Assembly (NCBI RefSeq): GCF_005490785.1
Contig: NZ_CP027295.1
Coordinates: 1,984,001-2,048,000 of the forward strand
Direction of reading: 5' to 3'
Origin: Brachybacterium sp. SGAir0954
Lineage (GTDB): Bacteria > Actinomycetota > Actinomycetes > Actinomycetales > Dermabacteraceae
DNA: 64,000 nt
Shown here in pieces: positions 52,818 to 62,046 of this stretch. How positions within the stretch are numbered: position 1 is the first letter of the stretch; each line of letters begins with the position of its first letter. Under the pieces are notes generated by a model. The model made no database searches, had not been told where the DNA came from, and saw only the letters and a program-made list of their open reading frames with translations. The translations under genes and the position numbers were made by a program.

Positions 52818-54893
52818 GTGAACGACACCACCCCCACCGCAGGCGGATCCTCGGATCTCGCCGCGAAGAAGCTCCCCGAGCTGCGAGCTCTCGCCGCCGA
52901 GCGCGGTATCCGCGGCGCCGGCCGCCTCCGCAAGGGCGAGCTCGTCGAGGCCATCCGCACGGGCCGTGTGCCCGCGGCGACCACCGAGGCCGCGGCGCAG
53001 CAGTCCGCGCCGCGCGAGCAGCGCGCCCCGCGCGAGGAGCGACCCGCCCGTGAGGAGCGCGGCGCCTCCCAGCAGTCGGCGCCCGAGCTCGCGATCCGCC
53101 TGCCCGAGGGCGGCGAGCGTCGTGAGGAGCAGGGTGCCCGCGAGGGTCGTCGCTCCCGCGGCGGCCGCTCCGGCGGTGAGAACCAGGACCGCGGCGCGCA
53201 GTCCGCGGAGTCGACGTCGGCCCCCGCCGATGCGCCCTCCGGCGAGTCCGCCCCCTCCGGTCGCGGAGACCGCTCCGGCTCGCGCGGTGAGCGTCAGGAC
53301 CGTGGCGACCGCCAGGACCGCGGTGACCGTCAGGACCGCAACGATCGTCAGGACCGGGGCGACCGTCAGGATCGAAACGACCGGGGCGACCGCAACGATC
53401 GTCAGGACCGCGGCGACCGTGGCCAGCAGCGCGGCGACCGCCCTGCGCGCGTCGAGGACATCGAGCTCCCGGACCGCTCCGGCGAGTCCGACGACCGCGA
53501 CCGCGGCGGCCAGGACGACGACGACCGCCGTTCCCGCGGCCGCAGCCGCACCCGCTCGCGCGACCGCAAGCGTCGCGGCCGCGGCCAGAACGACCAGGGC
53601 GGCTACGGCAACCAGGGAAGCCAGGGCAACCAGGGCGGTCAGCGCGGCGACGACCGCCAGGACGACCAGGTGCGCGACGGCGAGGAGCTTGTCTCCGTGG
53701 CCGGCATCCTCGACATCCGTGACAACAACGCCTACGTGCGCACCACCGGCTACCTCCCCGGTCCGAGCGACGTGCACGTGAGCATCAACCAGGTGCGCAA
53801 GTACGGCCTGCGCAAGGGCGATGCGCTCACCGGTCTCGTCAAGGCCCCCCGCGACGGCGAGGAGCAGCAGCACGTCGAGCAGCAGTACTCCGGCGGCCGC
53901 AACCGCCGCGGCAAGGGCGGCAACCAGGGCAAGGGCAACTACTCCTCGCTCGTCCAGGTCGACGCGATCAACGGCATGACCCCCGAGCGGGCCCGCCAGC
54001 GCGTGGACTTCGGCAAGCTCACCCCGCTCTACCCGGACTCCCGGCTGCGCCTGGAGACCACGGGCACCTCCGTCGCCCCGCGGATCATCGATCTCGTCTC
54101 GCCGATCGGCAAGGGCCAGCGCGGCCTCATCGTCGCGCCGCCGAAGGCGGGCAAGACGATCATCATGCAGCAGATCGCGAACGCGATCACCCAGAACAAC
54201 CCGGAGGTCCACCTCATGGTGGTGCTCGTCGACGAGCGCCCCGAGGAGGTCACCGACATGCAGCGCACGGTCAAGGGTGAGGTCATCGCCTCGACCTTCG
54301 ACCGTCCCGCCTCGGACCACACGATCGTCGCCGAGCTCGCCATCGAGCGGGCCAAGCGTCTCGTGGAGATGGGCCGCGACGTCGTCGTGCTGCTGGACTC
54401 CCTCACCCGCCTGTCGCGCGCCTACAACCTCGCGGCGCCCGCCTCGGGCCGCATCCTCTCCGGCGGTGTCGACGCCTCGGCGCTCTACCCGCCCAAGCGG
54501 TTCTTCGGCGCGGCGCGCAACATCGAGAACGGCGGCTCGCTGACCATTCTCGCCTCGGCGCTCGTCGAGACGGGCTCGAAGATGGACGAGGTGATCTTCG
54601 AGGAGTTCAAGGGCACTGGCAACATGGAGTTGCGGCTGTCCCGCCACCTCGCGGACAAGCGCATCTTCCCGGCCGTGGACGTCAACGGCTCCGGCACCCG
54701 CCGCGAGGAGGAGCTCATGGGCAAGGAGGAGCTCGCGATCATGTGGAAGCTCCGCCGTGTGCTCGGGTCCCTCGAGCAGCAGCAGGCGCTCGAGCTGCTC
54801 CTGGAGCGGGTCAAGAAGACCCAGTCCAACACCGAGTTCCTCATGACGGTCCAGAAGAACACGCCGAGCGTCGGCCAGCGCGCCGCAGACTGA
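52818..54893 (+). CDS. rho: Transcription termination factor Rho
   Basis: A 691-residue hexameric RNA helicase. A Rho_N domain (about 16-49) is followed by a long disordered insertion (about 55-285) rich in Arg, Asp, Gly and Gln, including QDRGDRQDR-type repeats encoded at 53285-53425. The RNA-binding cold-shock-like domain (from about 290) and ATPase with APPKAGKT (440-447), VDERPEEV and the C-terminal [10 protein letters not shown] follow. The large Arg-rich N-terminal insertion is typical of high-GC actinobacteria and raises RNA affinity. GTG start at 52818 with AAGGA upstream. Confidence 0.96.
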   Translation: MNDTTPTAGGSSDLAAKKLPELRALAAERGIRGAGRLRKGELVEAIRTGRVPAATTEAAAQQSAPREQRAPREERPAREERGASQQSAPELAIRLPEGGERREEQGAREGRRSRGGRSGGENQDRGAQSAESTSAPADAPSGESAPSGRGDRSGSRGERQDRGDRQDRGDRQDRNDRQDRGDRQDRNDRGDRNDRQDRGDRGQQRGDRPARVEDIELPDRSGESDDRDRGGQDDDDRRSRGRSRTRSRDRKRRGRGQNDQGGYGNQGSQGNQGGQRGDDRQDDQVRDGEELVSVAGILDIRDNNAYVRTTGYLPGPSDVHVSINQVRKYGLRKGDALTGLVKAPRDGEEQQHVEQQYSGGRNRRGKGGNQGKGNYSSLVQVDAINGMTPERARQRVDFGKLTPLYPDSRLRLETTGTSVAPRIIDLVSPIGKGQRGLIVAPPKAGKTIIMQQIANAITQNNPEVHLMVVLVDERPEEVTDMQRTVKGEVIASTFDRPASDHTIVAELAIERAKRLVEMGRDVVVLLDSLTRLSRAYNLAAPASGRILSGGVDASALYPPKRFFGAARNIENGGSLTILASALVETGSKMDEVIFEEFKGTGNMELRLSRHLADKRIFPAVDVNGSGTRREEELMGKEELAIMWKLRRVLGSLEQQQALELLLERVKKTQSNTEFLMTVQKNTPSVGQRAAD

Positions 54894-54907
54894 CCTCGCC
54901 CCGCACA

Positions 54908-54959
54908 GCCGACGGGCCGTCCCGCACCACCGCTAGGTGGTCCGGGACGGCCCGTCGGC
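54908..54959. terminator. Bidirectional terminator between rho and ABC permease gene
   Basis: GCCGACGGGCCGTCCCG (54908-54924) pairs perfectly with its complement at 54943-54959 (17 bp); the loop holds a further ACCACC/GGTGGT pairing. It serves the converging rho and sugar-transport operon. Confidence 0.88.
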
Positions 54960-54996
54960 CGTACTGCCGGGGTGCGGGGATCCGGTCCCCGGTCCC

Positions 54997-55902
54997 TCAG
55001 CCCTTGAGGGCGCCAGCGGCGATGTTCGCGATGAAGTGCCGCGAGCCGATGATGAACACACCGATCAGCGGGAGCACGCTGACGAGCGCTCCCGCCATCA
55101 CCATCCCGTAGTCGGTGAGGTAGAGGGAGTTGAGGTTCTGCAGGGCGGTCTGCAGGGTCTGCCTGCCCGGGTTCACGAGCACGATGAGCGGCCACACGTA
55201 GTCGTTCCAGGCGGTGATGAAGGTGAAGATGCCGAGGAACGCGAGACCGCCGCGCATCATCGGCACGCCGATCCGCCAGTACGTGGTGAAGAACCCGGCC
55301 CCGTCGATGCGCGCGGACTCGACGAGCTCGTGGGGGATCGACCCCGCCGCCATCTGACGCAGCAGGAAGATGCCGAAGGCGTTTGCGGCGCCCGGCACGA
55401 TGAGCGCCTGCAGCGTGCCCACCCAGCCGATCGAGGACATGAGCATGAAGCTCGGCACGAGCGAGAGGCTGCCCGGGATGAGGAACGTCGCGAGCATGAG
55501 CACGAACAGCACGTTGCGGCCCGGGAAGTCGTACTTCGCGAACGCGAAGGCGGCGAGCGAGTCGAAGAACATCACGAGCACGGCGCACAGCGTCGAGACG
55601 ATGATCGTGTTCAGCAGGGCGCCGAGGATGTCGACGCTCGAGAACAGGTTCTGCAGGTTCGTCACGAGCGAGTCGCTGGGCCACAGCCGGGGCGGGTAGC
55701 CGAAGATCTCCCCGGTCGTCGAGGTCGACATGACCGCGAGCCAGTAGAACGGGAAGACGGACAGCAGCACGCCCACGAGGATCAGCACGTGGGTGAGCAC
55801 CTTCTCGACGCGGTCCGCGAGGATCGCGCGGCGGTCGCCCGCGGTGCGGCGCGCGGCGGGGGCGGGGCCCGCGGCGGTGCGGGTGGGGTCGGCGGTGGTC
55901 AT
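54997..55902 (-). CDS. Carbohydrate ABC transporter permease (MalG type)
   Basis: A 301-residue inner-membrane permease with six membrane segments. The EAA-type loop [21 protein letters not shown] contacts the ATPase. Last gene of the three-gene import operon; its ATG overlaps the previous permease stop (ATGA). No ATP-binding subunit is encoded nearby, so a shared MsiK-like ATPase elsewhere is likely, as in other actinobacterial sugar importers. Confidence 0.92.
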   Translation of the reverse strand: MTTADPTRTAAGPAPAARRTAGDRRAILADRVEKVLTHVLILVGVLLSVFPFYWLAVMSTSTTGEIFGYPPRLWPSDSLVTNLQNLFSSVDILGALLNTIIVSTLCAVLVMFFDSLAAFAFAKYDFPGRNVLFVLMLATFLIPGSLSLVPSFMLMSSIGWVGTLQALIVPGAANAFGIFLLRQMAAGSIPHELVESARIDGAGFFTTYWRIGVPMMRGGLAFLGIFTFITAWNDYVWPLIVLVNPGRQTLQTALQNLNSLYLTDYGMVMAGALVSVLPLIGVFIIGSRHFIANIAAGALKG

Positions 55903-56894
55903 GAGCGCGCTCCCTTCGAGCGGCGGGCGGCGCGCGGCGTGCGGTCACGCTCGCTGAGCAGGCGCCAGTTGATGATCGCGAAGATCGAGGCCATGACGAA
56001 CAGGGCCCACGCGATCGCGGAGCCGTAGCCGAAGTCGAACTGGGTGAAGGCCTGGTTGTACTGGTAGAGCACGATCGTCATGCCGGCCTCGCCCACGCCG
56101 CCCTCGTTGCCGAGCAGCACCTGCGGCTCCGTGAACAGGCTCAGGCCGCCCACGGTTGAGGTGATGACGGTGAAGAGGATGACCGGTCGCAGCATCGGCA
56201 CGGTGACCCGGGTGAAGATCTGCCAGGTCGAGGCGCCGTCCATCTTCGCGGCGTCGTAGAGGTCCGTGGGGATCGACTGTAGGCCGGCGAGGTAGATGAT
56301 CGCGTTGTAGCCGGTGAAGCGCCAGATCACCATGACGGCGATCGTCACCTTGATGCCCCAGCTGCTCGAGAGCCACGGGATCGAGTCCGCGCCGATCGCC
56401 GTGAGCGCGGAGTTCACGAGGCCGAAGGAGTCGGAGAAGACCGAGCCGAACACGATCGCCATGGCGACCATGGAGGTGACGTTCGGGAGGAAGAACGCGA
56501 CGCGGTAGATGCCGCGCAGGCGGATGTTCTGGTGGAGCAGGAAGGCGATCCCGAGCGCGAGCGCGAGCATCGGCACCGTGGAGAGGAGCCAGATGATGAA
56601 GGTGTTCCCCACGGCGTTCCAGAAGCGGCTGTCCTGGATCAGGTAGGCGTACTGGGCGAGCCCGGCGAACTCGATCTTCCCCATGCCGTCCCAGTTCGTG
56701 AAGGACAGGACGATGGAGAAGAGGATCGGGAACAGGCCGAAGACCAGGAACAGCACGTAGAAGGGGCTGATCGCGAGGTACTGGGGCCAGTGGGCGCGCA
56801 GGGCGCGCCAGCCCTTCTCGTGGCTGCGGGGGACGGCCGCGTCAGTGCGACGGGCTCCGGCGGCGGAGGGGGCGATGGGCGTGGTGGCGCTCAT
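55899..56894 (-). CDS. Carbohydrate ABC transporter permease (MalF type)
   Basis: A 331-residue permease. A basic N-terminal stretch precedes six to seven membrane segments (the first at about 43-64, [20 protein letters not shown]) and the EAA loop [24 protein letters not shown] 56894 overlaps the stop of the binding-protein gene (ATGA). The same frame stays open far upstream to 59756 on the strand opposite other genes, which is shadow. Confidence 0.92.
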   Translation of the reverse strand: MSATTPIAPSAAGARRTDAAVPRSHEKGWRALRAHWPQYLAISPFYVLFLVFGLFPILFSIVLSFTNWDGMGKIEFAGLAQYAYLIQDSRFWNAVGNTFIIWLLSTVPMLALALGIAFLLHQNIRLRGIYRVAFFLPNVTSMVAMAIVFGSVFSDSFGLVNSALTAIGADSIPWLSSSWGIKVTIAVMVIWRFTGYNAIIYLAGLQSIPTDLYDAAKMDGASTWQIFTRVTVPMLRPVILFTVITSTVGGLSLFTEPQVLLGNEGGVGEAGMTIVLYQYNQAFTQFDFGYGSAIAWALFVMASIFAIINWRLLSERDRTPRAARRSKGARS

Positions 56895-58177
56895 GAGAGC
56901 ACTCCTCTCTTGGTGAGGACCTTCTTCGCCGCGGCGACGGCGTCGTCCCATGCGGCGTCGGGGTCCTTGCCGGAGGACTCGACGTTGTCGAGCTCGAGGG
57001 CGAAGCTCCCGGAGACGAGGGACTCCCAGGTGGAGATGAAGGAGCTGGGCACGGACTCCGCGGCCTTCGAGAAGAAGGCGAGCGGATCCTGGTCGCCGAA
57101 GAAGTCCCCGGAGTAGCTCAGGGAGTCGAAGGAGGCGGGGCAGGAGGGGAAGAGCTGGACGTCCTCGTAGGCGCGGGCCTGGTTCTCGGGGGTGTTGATC
57201 CAGCGGATGAAGGCCATGGCGGCCTCGGGGTCCTTGCAGGTGCGGGGGATCGCGGCGAAGGAGCCGCCGGAGTTGCCGGGGCGCACGGGCTGCTCGGCGA
57301 GGCGCCACAGACCGGCGGTGTCCGGGGCGGACTCCTGGAGGATCTGCGCCCACCAGGCGGCGTTGATGTGGCCGGCGGTGGACCCGTTGGACCAGGCGGC
57401 GTTCTGGTCGGGGCCGCGGGCGTCGGGGATGCCGGCGGTGATGCCGGCCTCGATCGCGGCGACGGCCGTCGTCCAGGCCTCGCGCACGGCCGAGCCGTCC
57501 TCGAGGTAGAGCGGGGCATCGTCCTCGTCGAGGTAGCGCTCGGGGCTCGCGTTGAGGAACTGGTCGTAGACGTGGCGGCCGGTGTTCACGAGCCTCGCCT
57601 TCGTCGCGCCGAGCAGCTCGGTGCCGAGCGCGATCCAGTCCTCCCACGTGGTGGCCGCGGCGGAGACCTCGTCCGGGGAGGTGGGGAGTCCGGCCTCCTC
57701 GAAGACGTCCTGGCGGTAGAAGAAGCCGGTGGGACCGATGTCGAGCGGGAAGAAGCAGAAGCGTCCCTCCGGGGTGGTGCCGAGGTCCCACTTCCAGGGG
57801 TAGTAGTCGTCCTTGACCTCGTCGGCCCCGAGCTCGGCCATGTCGAGGAACTGGTCCTCGTTGCGGAAGTAGAGGGCGTTGTTGGAGTTGATGTACGTGA
57901 TGTCCGGGATGTAGGCGCCACCGGCGAGGCTCGTGCGCAGCTTCGTGTCGAAGGTGGTGCCGATGACGTCCGCCCGCACGTGGGAGTCCGATCCGGGGAT
58001 GGAGGTCGCGGCCTCCTCGAGCAGCTCGGGGCTCGCCGAGCGGTTCCAGTACCAGAGCACGAGCTCGTGGGGGTCGTCCGAGATCGACGCGTTCGAGCCG
58101 CAGGCGGAGAGGCCTGCGGCGCCGAGGCCCGCGAGTCCTGCGGCCTGCAGCAGCCGTCGTCGTGTGGGTGGTGTCAT
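56891..58177 (-). CDS. Sugar ABC transporter substrate-binding lipoprotein
   Basis: A 428-residue extracellular solute-binding protein (family 1). The N-terminus RRRLLQAAGLAGLGAAGLSAC has a Tat-like start followed by a lipobox with Cys at about 26, so it is anchored outside the membrane. ELVLWYWNR begins the mature lobe; ITYINSN and NTPENQARAYEDV are usual in the family. First gene of the import operon; an operator-like palindrome lies 27 bp upstream. The ATG at 58177 gives the proper signal peptide. Which sugar it binds cannot be told from sequence. Confidence 0.9.
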   Translation of the reverse strand: MTPPTRRRLLQAAGLAGLGAAGLSACGSNASISDDPHELVLWYWNRSASPELLEEAATSIPGSDSHVRADVIGTTFDTKLRTSLAGGAYIPDITYINSNNALYFRNEDQFLDMAELGADEVKDDYYPWKWDLGTTPEGRFCFFPLDIGPTGFFYRQDVFEEAGLPTSPDEVSAAATTWEDWIALGTELLGATKARLVNTGRHVYDQFLNASPERYLDEDDAPLYLEDGSAVREAWTTAVAAIEAGITAGIPDARGPDQNAAWSNGSTAGHINAAWWAQILQESAPDTAGLWRLAEQPVRPGNSGGSFAAIPRTCKDPEAAMAFIRWINTPENQARAYEDVQLFPSCPASFDSLSYSGDFFGDQDPLAFFSKAAESVPSSFISTWESLVSGSFALELDNVESSGKDPDAAWDDAVAAAKKVLTKRGVLS

Positions 58178-58204
58178 GGGTGCCCCTCGTCCTTGAGGTC
58201 CTGC

Positions 58205-58222
58205 GCCGTGAGCGTTCACGGC
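58205..58222. promoter_or_regulatory. LacI-type operator before the ABC operon
   Basis: GCCGTGAGCGTTCACGGC is palindromic except for one central pair. It lies 27 bp before the binding-protein start and shares GTGA-CGTTCAC with the perfect site at 58389-58406. Confidence 0.75.
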
Positions 58223-58388
58223 TGGGAGGACAGTGGCACCGGGGAGGCCGTGTGTCAAGCATCACGTCGCGGATCGACGGGTGTCGGCCGCCCCGGGGGA
58301 GTCGTGGTGAGCGAGAGCGGCCAGGTGAGGCGGGGCCATGGTGGGAAGCGCGTTGCCCCGCCGGCGCATGGCGTGTAGCGTCGTACAA

Positions 58389-58406
58389 GGCGTGAACGTT
58401 CACGCC
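58389..58406. promoter_or_regulatory. LacI-type operator before the fusion dehydrogenase gene
   Basis: GGCGTGAACGTTCACGCC is a perfect 18-bp palindrome with the central CG typical of LacI-family operators. It lies 27 bp before the start of the Gfo/Idh-AKR gene. Confidence 0.85.
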
Positions 58407-58433
58407 CCGACTCCGAAAGACAGTGAGGTCTCC

Positions 58434-60434
58434 ATGAGCACCCGTCTGCGCTGGGCCGTTCTCGGCCCGGGCTCGATCGCCCGCCGCTTCGCCACCCATC
58501 TCCCGCACAGCGAGCTCGGCGAGCTCGCCGGCGTCGGCAGCCGCGACGCCGGCCGTGCCCGCGCCTTCGCGGAGGAGTTCGACCTGGGCGCCGACGCCGT
58601 CATCGGCGACTACGACGAGGTCCTCGCCTCCGACGCGATCGACGCCGTCTACGTCTCGACCGTGCACACCGGCCACGCCCAGCTCGCGATCGCCGCGCTC
58701 CGCGCCGGCAAGCACGTGCTGTGCGAGAAGCCGCTCGCCCCCAACTCCGGCACCGTCATGGCGATCACCGACGCCGCGCGCCGCAGCGGGAAGGTCCTCC
58801 TCGAGGGCTTCATGTACCGCTTCCACCCGCAGACCCTGCGCGTTCTCGAGATCGTCGCCTCCGGCGAGCTCGGCGAGATCACCCACGTGGACGCCTCCTT
58901 CTCCTTCGACACCGGTCGCCGCGAGGGCCGCCTCTTCGGGACCGACGTCGCCGGCGGCGGCATCCTCGACGTGGGCTGCTACCCGCTCTCCCTCGCCCGC
59001 CTCGTGGCCGGCGCCGCCGCCGGGACCCTCGCCGTGGAGCCCAGCTCGCTCACAGGCTCCGGCACCCTCGGCCCGACGGGCGTCGACGAGTGGGCCACCG
59101 CCGAGCTCGTCTTCCCCTCCGGCACCACCGCCTCGCTCCGCACCGGTGTGCGCCTGGCGGACCCGCAGTCCGCGACGATCACCGGCACGCGCGGCGTGCT
59201 GCGCCTCGAGGACCCGTGGGCGCTCACCGATCGGCAGATCATCCGGGTCGACGTGGTGGGGGAGGAGGGCCGCGAGATCGAGATCGAGCCCGCTCACGCC
59301 TACGCGCTCGAGGCCGACGCCCTCGCCCGCGCCGTCGCCGCCGGGCAGAGCGAGGTCCCCGAGCTCACGCTCGCCTTCAGCCACGCCCAGGCGAAGTCGC
59401 TGGACGCCTGGCGCGCACAGCTGGGCCTGCGCTACCCCTTCGAGGCGGACACCGCCGCGATCCCCACCGTCTCCGGTGACCCGCTGCGCGTGCGCGACGG
59501 CGCCGCGATGCCCTACGGGGAGATCCCCGGGGTCGGCAAGAAGGTGTCCCGCCTCGTCATGGGCTGCGACAACCAGGGCGACCTCGCCCACGCCTCCGCG
59601 CTCTTCGACGCCTTCTTCGAGGAGGGCGGCACGACCTTCGACTCCGCGTACATCTACGGCGGCGGGCACCACGAGGTGCTCCTGGGCCAGTGGGTCGCCA
59701 ACCGCGGGGTCCGCGAGGACGTCGTGGTGATCATGAAGGGCGCCCACACCCCGCACTGCGATCCCGAGTCGATCACCCGCCAGCTCGGCGAGTCACTCGA
59801 GCGCCAGCAGACGGACTACGCGGATCTCTACATGATGCACCGCGACAACCTCGACATCCCCGTCGGGGAGTTCGTCGACGTGCTCGACGAGCACGTGCGC
59901 GCCGGTCGCATCCGCGCCTTCGGCGGCTCGAACTGGACCCCCGAGCGCGTCGACGAGGCCAACGCCTACGCCGCCGCGAACGGCAAGCAGGGCTTCAGCC
60001 TCCTGAGCAACCACTTCGGTCTCGCCGAGGCGCTCGACGTGCCGTGGGCCGGCTGCGTGCACGCGACCGACCCGGCGTCCAAGGCCTGGCTCGAGGAGCG
60101 GAGGATCCCGCTGTTCCCGTGGTCCTCGCAGGCCCGCGGGTTCTTCACGGGGCGCGCCCGCAAGGACGACCTCTCCGACGCGGAGCTCGTGCGCTGCTAC
60201 TACTCCGACGAGAACTTCGAGCGCCTCGACCGCGCCGGGTCCCTCGCCGCCGAGCTCGGCGTGCCGACCACCGCGGTCGCCCTCGCCTACGTGCTCGCGC
60301 AGCCCTTCCCCACCTTCCCGCTGTTCGGGCCCCGCTCGATCGAGGAGATGCGCTCCTCGATGACAGGCCTGTCGATCTCGCTCACCCCCGAGCAGACGGC
60401 ATGGCTGGACCTGCGCTCCGACCGGCCGGCGTGA
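58434..60434 (+). CDS. Gfo/Idh/MocA oxidoreductase fused to aldo/keto reductase
   Basis: A 666-residue two-domain protein. Residues 1 to ~340 are an NAD(P)-dependent sugar oxidoreductase: GPGSIA (11-16) binds the nucleotide, EKP (98-100) carries the catalytic Lys, and DVGCYPLSLAR is the second-domain motif. After a short linker (AAIPTVSGDPLRV), residues ~360-666 are an aldo/keto reductase with the full tetrad D403, Y408, K435 and H469. Both halves appear active. The chain could oxidise and reduce successive intermediates of an imported sugar, without release. ATG 58434 follows GAGG; the frame upstream to 58338 crosses the operator and is not used. The gene is under an operator and 13 bp before lacI. 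Confidence 0.88.
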   Translation: MSTRLRWAVLGPGSIARRFATHLPHSELGELAGVGSRDAGRARAFAEEFDLGADAVIGDYDEVLASDAIDAVYVSTVHTGHAQLAIAALRAGKHVLCEKPLAPNSGTVMAITDAARRSGKVLLEGFMYRFHPQTLRVLEIVASGELGEITHVDASFSFDTGRREGRLFGTDVAGGGILDVGCYPLSLARLVAGAAAGTLAVEPSSLTGSGTLGPTGVDEWATAELVFPSGTTASLRTGVRLADPQSATITGTRGVLRLEDPWALTDRQIIRVDVVGEEGREIEIEPAHAYALEADALARAVAAGQSEVPELTLAFSHAQAKSLDAWRAQLGLRYPFEADTAAIPTVSGDPLRVRDGAAMPYGEIPGVGKKVSRLVMGCDNQGDLAHASALFDAFFEEGGTTFDSAYIYGGGHHEVLLGQWVANRGVREDVVVIMKGAHTPHCDPESITRQLGESLERQQTDYADLYMMHRDNLDIPVGEFVDVLDEHVRAGRIRAFGGSNWTPERVDEANAYAAANGKQGFSLLSNHFGLAEALDVPWAGCVHATDPASKAWLEERRIPLFPWSSQARGFFTGRARKDDLSDAELVRCYYSDENFERLDRAGSLAAELGVPTTAVALAYVLAQPFPTFPLFGPRSIEEMRSSMTGLSISLTPEQTAWLDLRSDRPA

Positions 60435-60447
60435 CAGACTCCCGCGC

Positions 60448-61434
60448 ATGACGCAGCAGGACAGCAGCCCCGGCGCGCGCCGGGCGACGATCATCGACGT
60501 CGCGGCGCGCGCCGGGGTCTCCCGGCAGACGGTCTCCCGGGCCATCAACGACATGCCGGGGATCTCCACGAGCACCCGGGAGCGCGTGCTCGCGGCCGCC
60601 GAGGAGCTCCACTACCGCCCCTCGCGGTTCGGCCGGGGTCTGGTGAGCGCGGGACCGCCCACGCTCGGCCTGCTCGTGGACGACCTCGCCAACGCCTTCT
60701 TCCCGGAGATGGCCCGCGCGATGATCCGCGCCGCCTCCGAGCGCGGCTGGACCGTGCTCGTCGCCGAGACCGGCGGCGCCGAGGACCCGGAGGAGGTGGG
60801 CCGCGACCTCGCACGCCGTGTCGACGCGCTCGTGGGCTACGGCCTGCCGCAGCGCACGGGGGACGCCGTCCCGGAGCGGATGCCGATCCTCCAGCTCGAT
60901 GGGCCGCGCGCGGGTGATCGTCCGGGCGTGCTCTTCACGCTGGACCCCGCGCTCGAGGAGCTCGCCGCGCACCTGCGCTCCCAGGGGGTGCGCCGCGCCG
61001 CCCTCCTGGACAACGACCTCACCGGCCCCTCCGATCGCGCGCGCCGCGTCCGGGAGGGGCTCGCCGGGGTGCTCGAGGAGCTCGAGGTCGTGCCGATGGT
61101 GCCGGACGGTGTCCGGGCGCAGGTCGACGCTGCGATGGCCGGGTCCCCGGACCTCCTCATCGGATGGAACGACGCGCACGCCCTCGCGGCGCTCAAGGAG
61201 CTCCGGTCGCGCGGCGTCGCCGTCCCCGAGCAGGTGCGTGTCATGGGCATCGACGGCCTCGGGATCGGCACGCTCGTCACCCCGGAGCTGACGAGCCTCG
61301 GCGTGGACCTCGAGGCCATGGCCCGCGAGGCGGTGGACCTCGTGGACGGCATGTTCTCCGGGGCGCTGCCGCTGCAGGGCGAGCGGTCCCGGCGCGAGCT
61401 GCCCTACCGGCTCATCCGCCGCGGCTCCGCCTGA
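60448..61434 (+). CDS. LacI-family transcriptional regulator
   Basis: A 328-residue regulator. The N-terminal helix-turn-helix IIDVAARAGVSRQTVSRAIN and hinge helix HYRPSRFGRGL lead to a periplasmic-binding-like effector domain (about 68-328; TLGLLVDDLANAFFPEM). It follows the fusion gene after 13 bp, so it is probably co-transcribed with it and autoregulated. It is the natural ligand of the two palindromes upstream. The effector is probably the imported sugar or its first metabolite. Confidence 0.92.
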   Translation: MTQQDSSPGARRATIIDVAARAGVSRQTVSRAINDMPGISTSTRERVLAAAEELHYRPSRFGRGLVSAGPPTLGLLVDDLANAFFPEMARAMIRAASERGWTVLVAETGGAEDPEEVGRDLARRVDALVGYGLPQRTGDAVPERMPILQLDGPRAGDRPGVLFTLDPALEELAAHLRSQGVRRAALLDNDLTGPSDRARRVREGLAGVLEELEVVPMVPDGVRAQVDAAMAGSPDLLIGWNDAHALAALKELRSRGVAVPEQVRVMGIDGLGIGTLVTPELTSLGVDLEAMAREAVDLVDGMFSGALPLQGERSRRELPYRLIRRGSA

Positions 61435-61596
61435 GCACGGCGGGCGAGAGCGCCGGCGCCCGGGGCCTGCGATGTTGCCCACGCCGCATCGCCCGCTCTC
61501 GCGCCGGTGGCCGCGCTCGTGGCAGGATGGTGCGTCGGTTCTGGTTCACGGCGCCCGCCGGGCGACGACCCAGCGACCCGGACGAAGGAGACTCTC

Positions 61597-61809
61597 ATGA
61601 AGGCTGACATCCACCCCGCATACGTGGAGACCACGGTGACCTGCACCTGTGGCAACACGTTCACCACCCGCAGCACCAAGACCGACGGCGAGATGCGCGC
61701 CGAGGTGTGCTCCGAGTGCCACCCGTTCTACACCGGCAAGCAGAAGATCCTCGACACCGGCGGCCGCGTGGCCCGCTTCGAGGCCCGCTACGGCAAGAAG
61801 AAGGCCTGA
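61597..61809 (+). CDS. rpmE: 50S ribosomal protein bL31 (zinc-binding form)
   Basis: A 70-residue ribosomal protein. Cys16, Cys18 and the CSEC pair form the zinc site of the C+ form, which is replaced by a Cys-free paralogue under zinc shortage in organisms that have both. ATG 61597 follows AAGGAG. The stop codon lies inside the first copy of the 43-bp repeat. Confidence 0.95.
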   Translation: MKADIHPAYVETTVTCTCGNTFTTRSTKTDGEMRAEVCSECHPFYTGKQKILDTGGRVARFEARYGKKKA

Positions 61810-61847
61810 TCGACGTACTGCGAGGTACGAGCGGTAGGAGATCAGGC
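61805..61847 (+). repeat. 43-bp direct repeat, copy 1, foldable
   Basis: This unit is identical to 61860-61902. It starts CCTGATCGACGTACTGCGAG and ends GAGATCAGGC. It contains an outer inverted repeat (CCTGATC with GATCAGG) and an inner one (CGTAC with GTACG), so each copy can form a hairpin. It begins at the last codons of rpmE and includes its stop. Confidence 0.85.
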
Positions 61848-61859
61848 GGGCAAGCTTCA

Positions 61860-61902
61860 CCTGATCGACGTACTGCGAGGTACGAGCGGTAGGAGATCAG
61901 GC
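61860..61902 (+). repeat. 43-bp direct repeat, copy 2, foldable
   Basis: An exact second copy of 61805-61847, with a period of 55 bp. A truncated third copy of the left end (CCTGATCGAC) follows at 61914-61923. The rest of the 237-bp rpmE-prfA gap has no gene. Confidence 0.85.
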
Positions 61903-62046
61903 AGAGAGCACAGCCTGATCGACAGGTCGATCTGCGCCAGGTCAGCCTGAGGCAGGTCTCCGACGCCGGCGTCCGCCCCTGGGGCGGCGCCGGCGTCGTC
62001 GTGTCCGGGGCCGCGAGGCCCGATCCGGAGAGAGGGGGGAGCGAGG

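Noticed and set aside
53285-53425. Tandem CAGGACCG-type DNA repeats, possible CRISPR or satellite
   Set aside because: They encode the QDRGDR-type disordered region of Rho in frame; no spacers and no cas genes.
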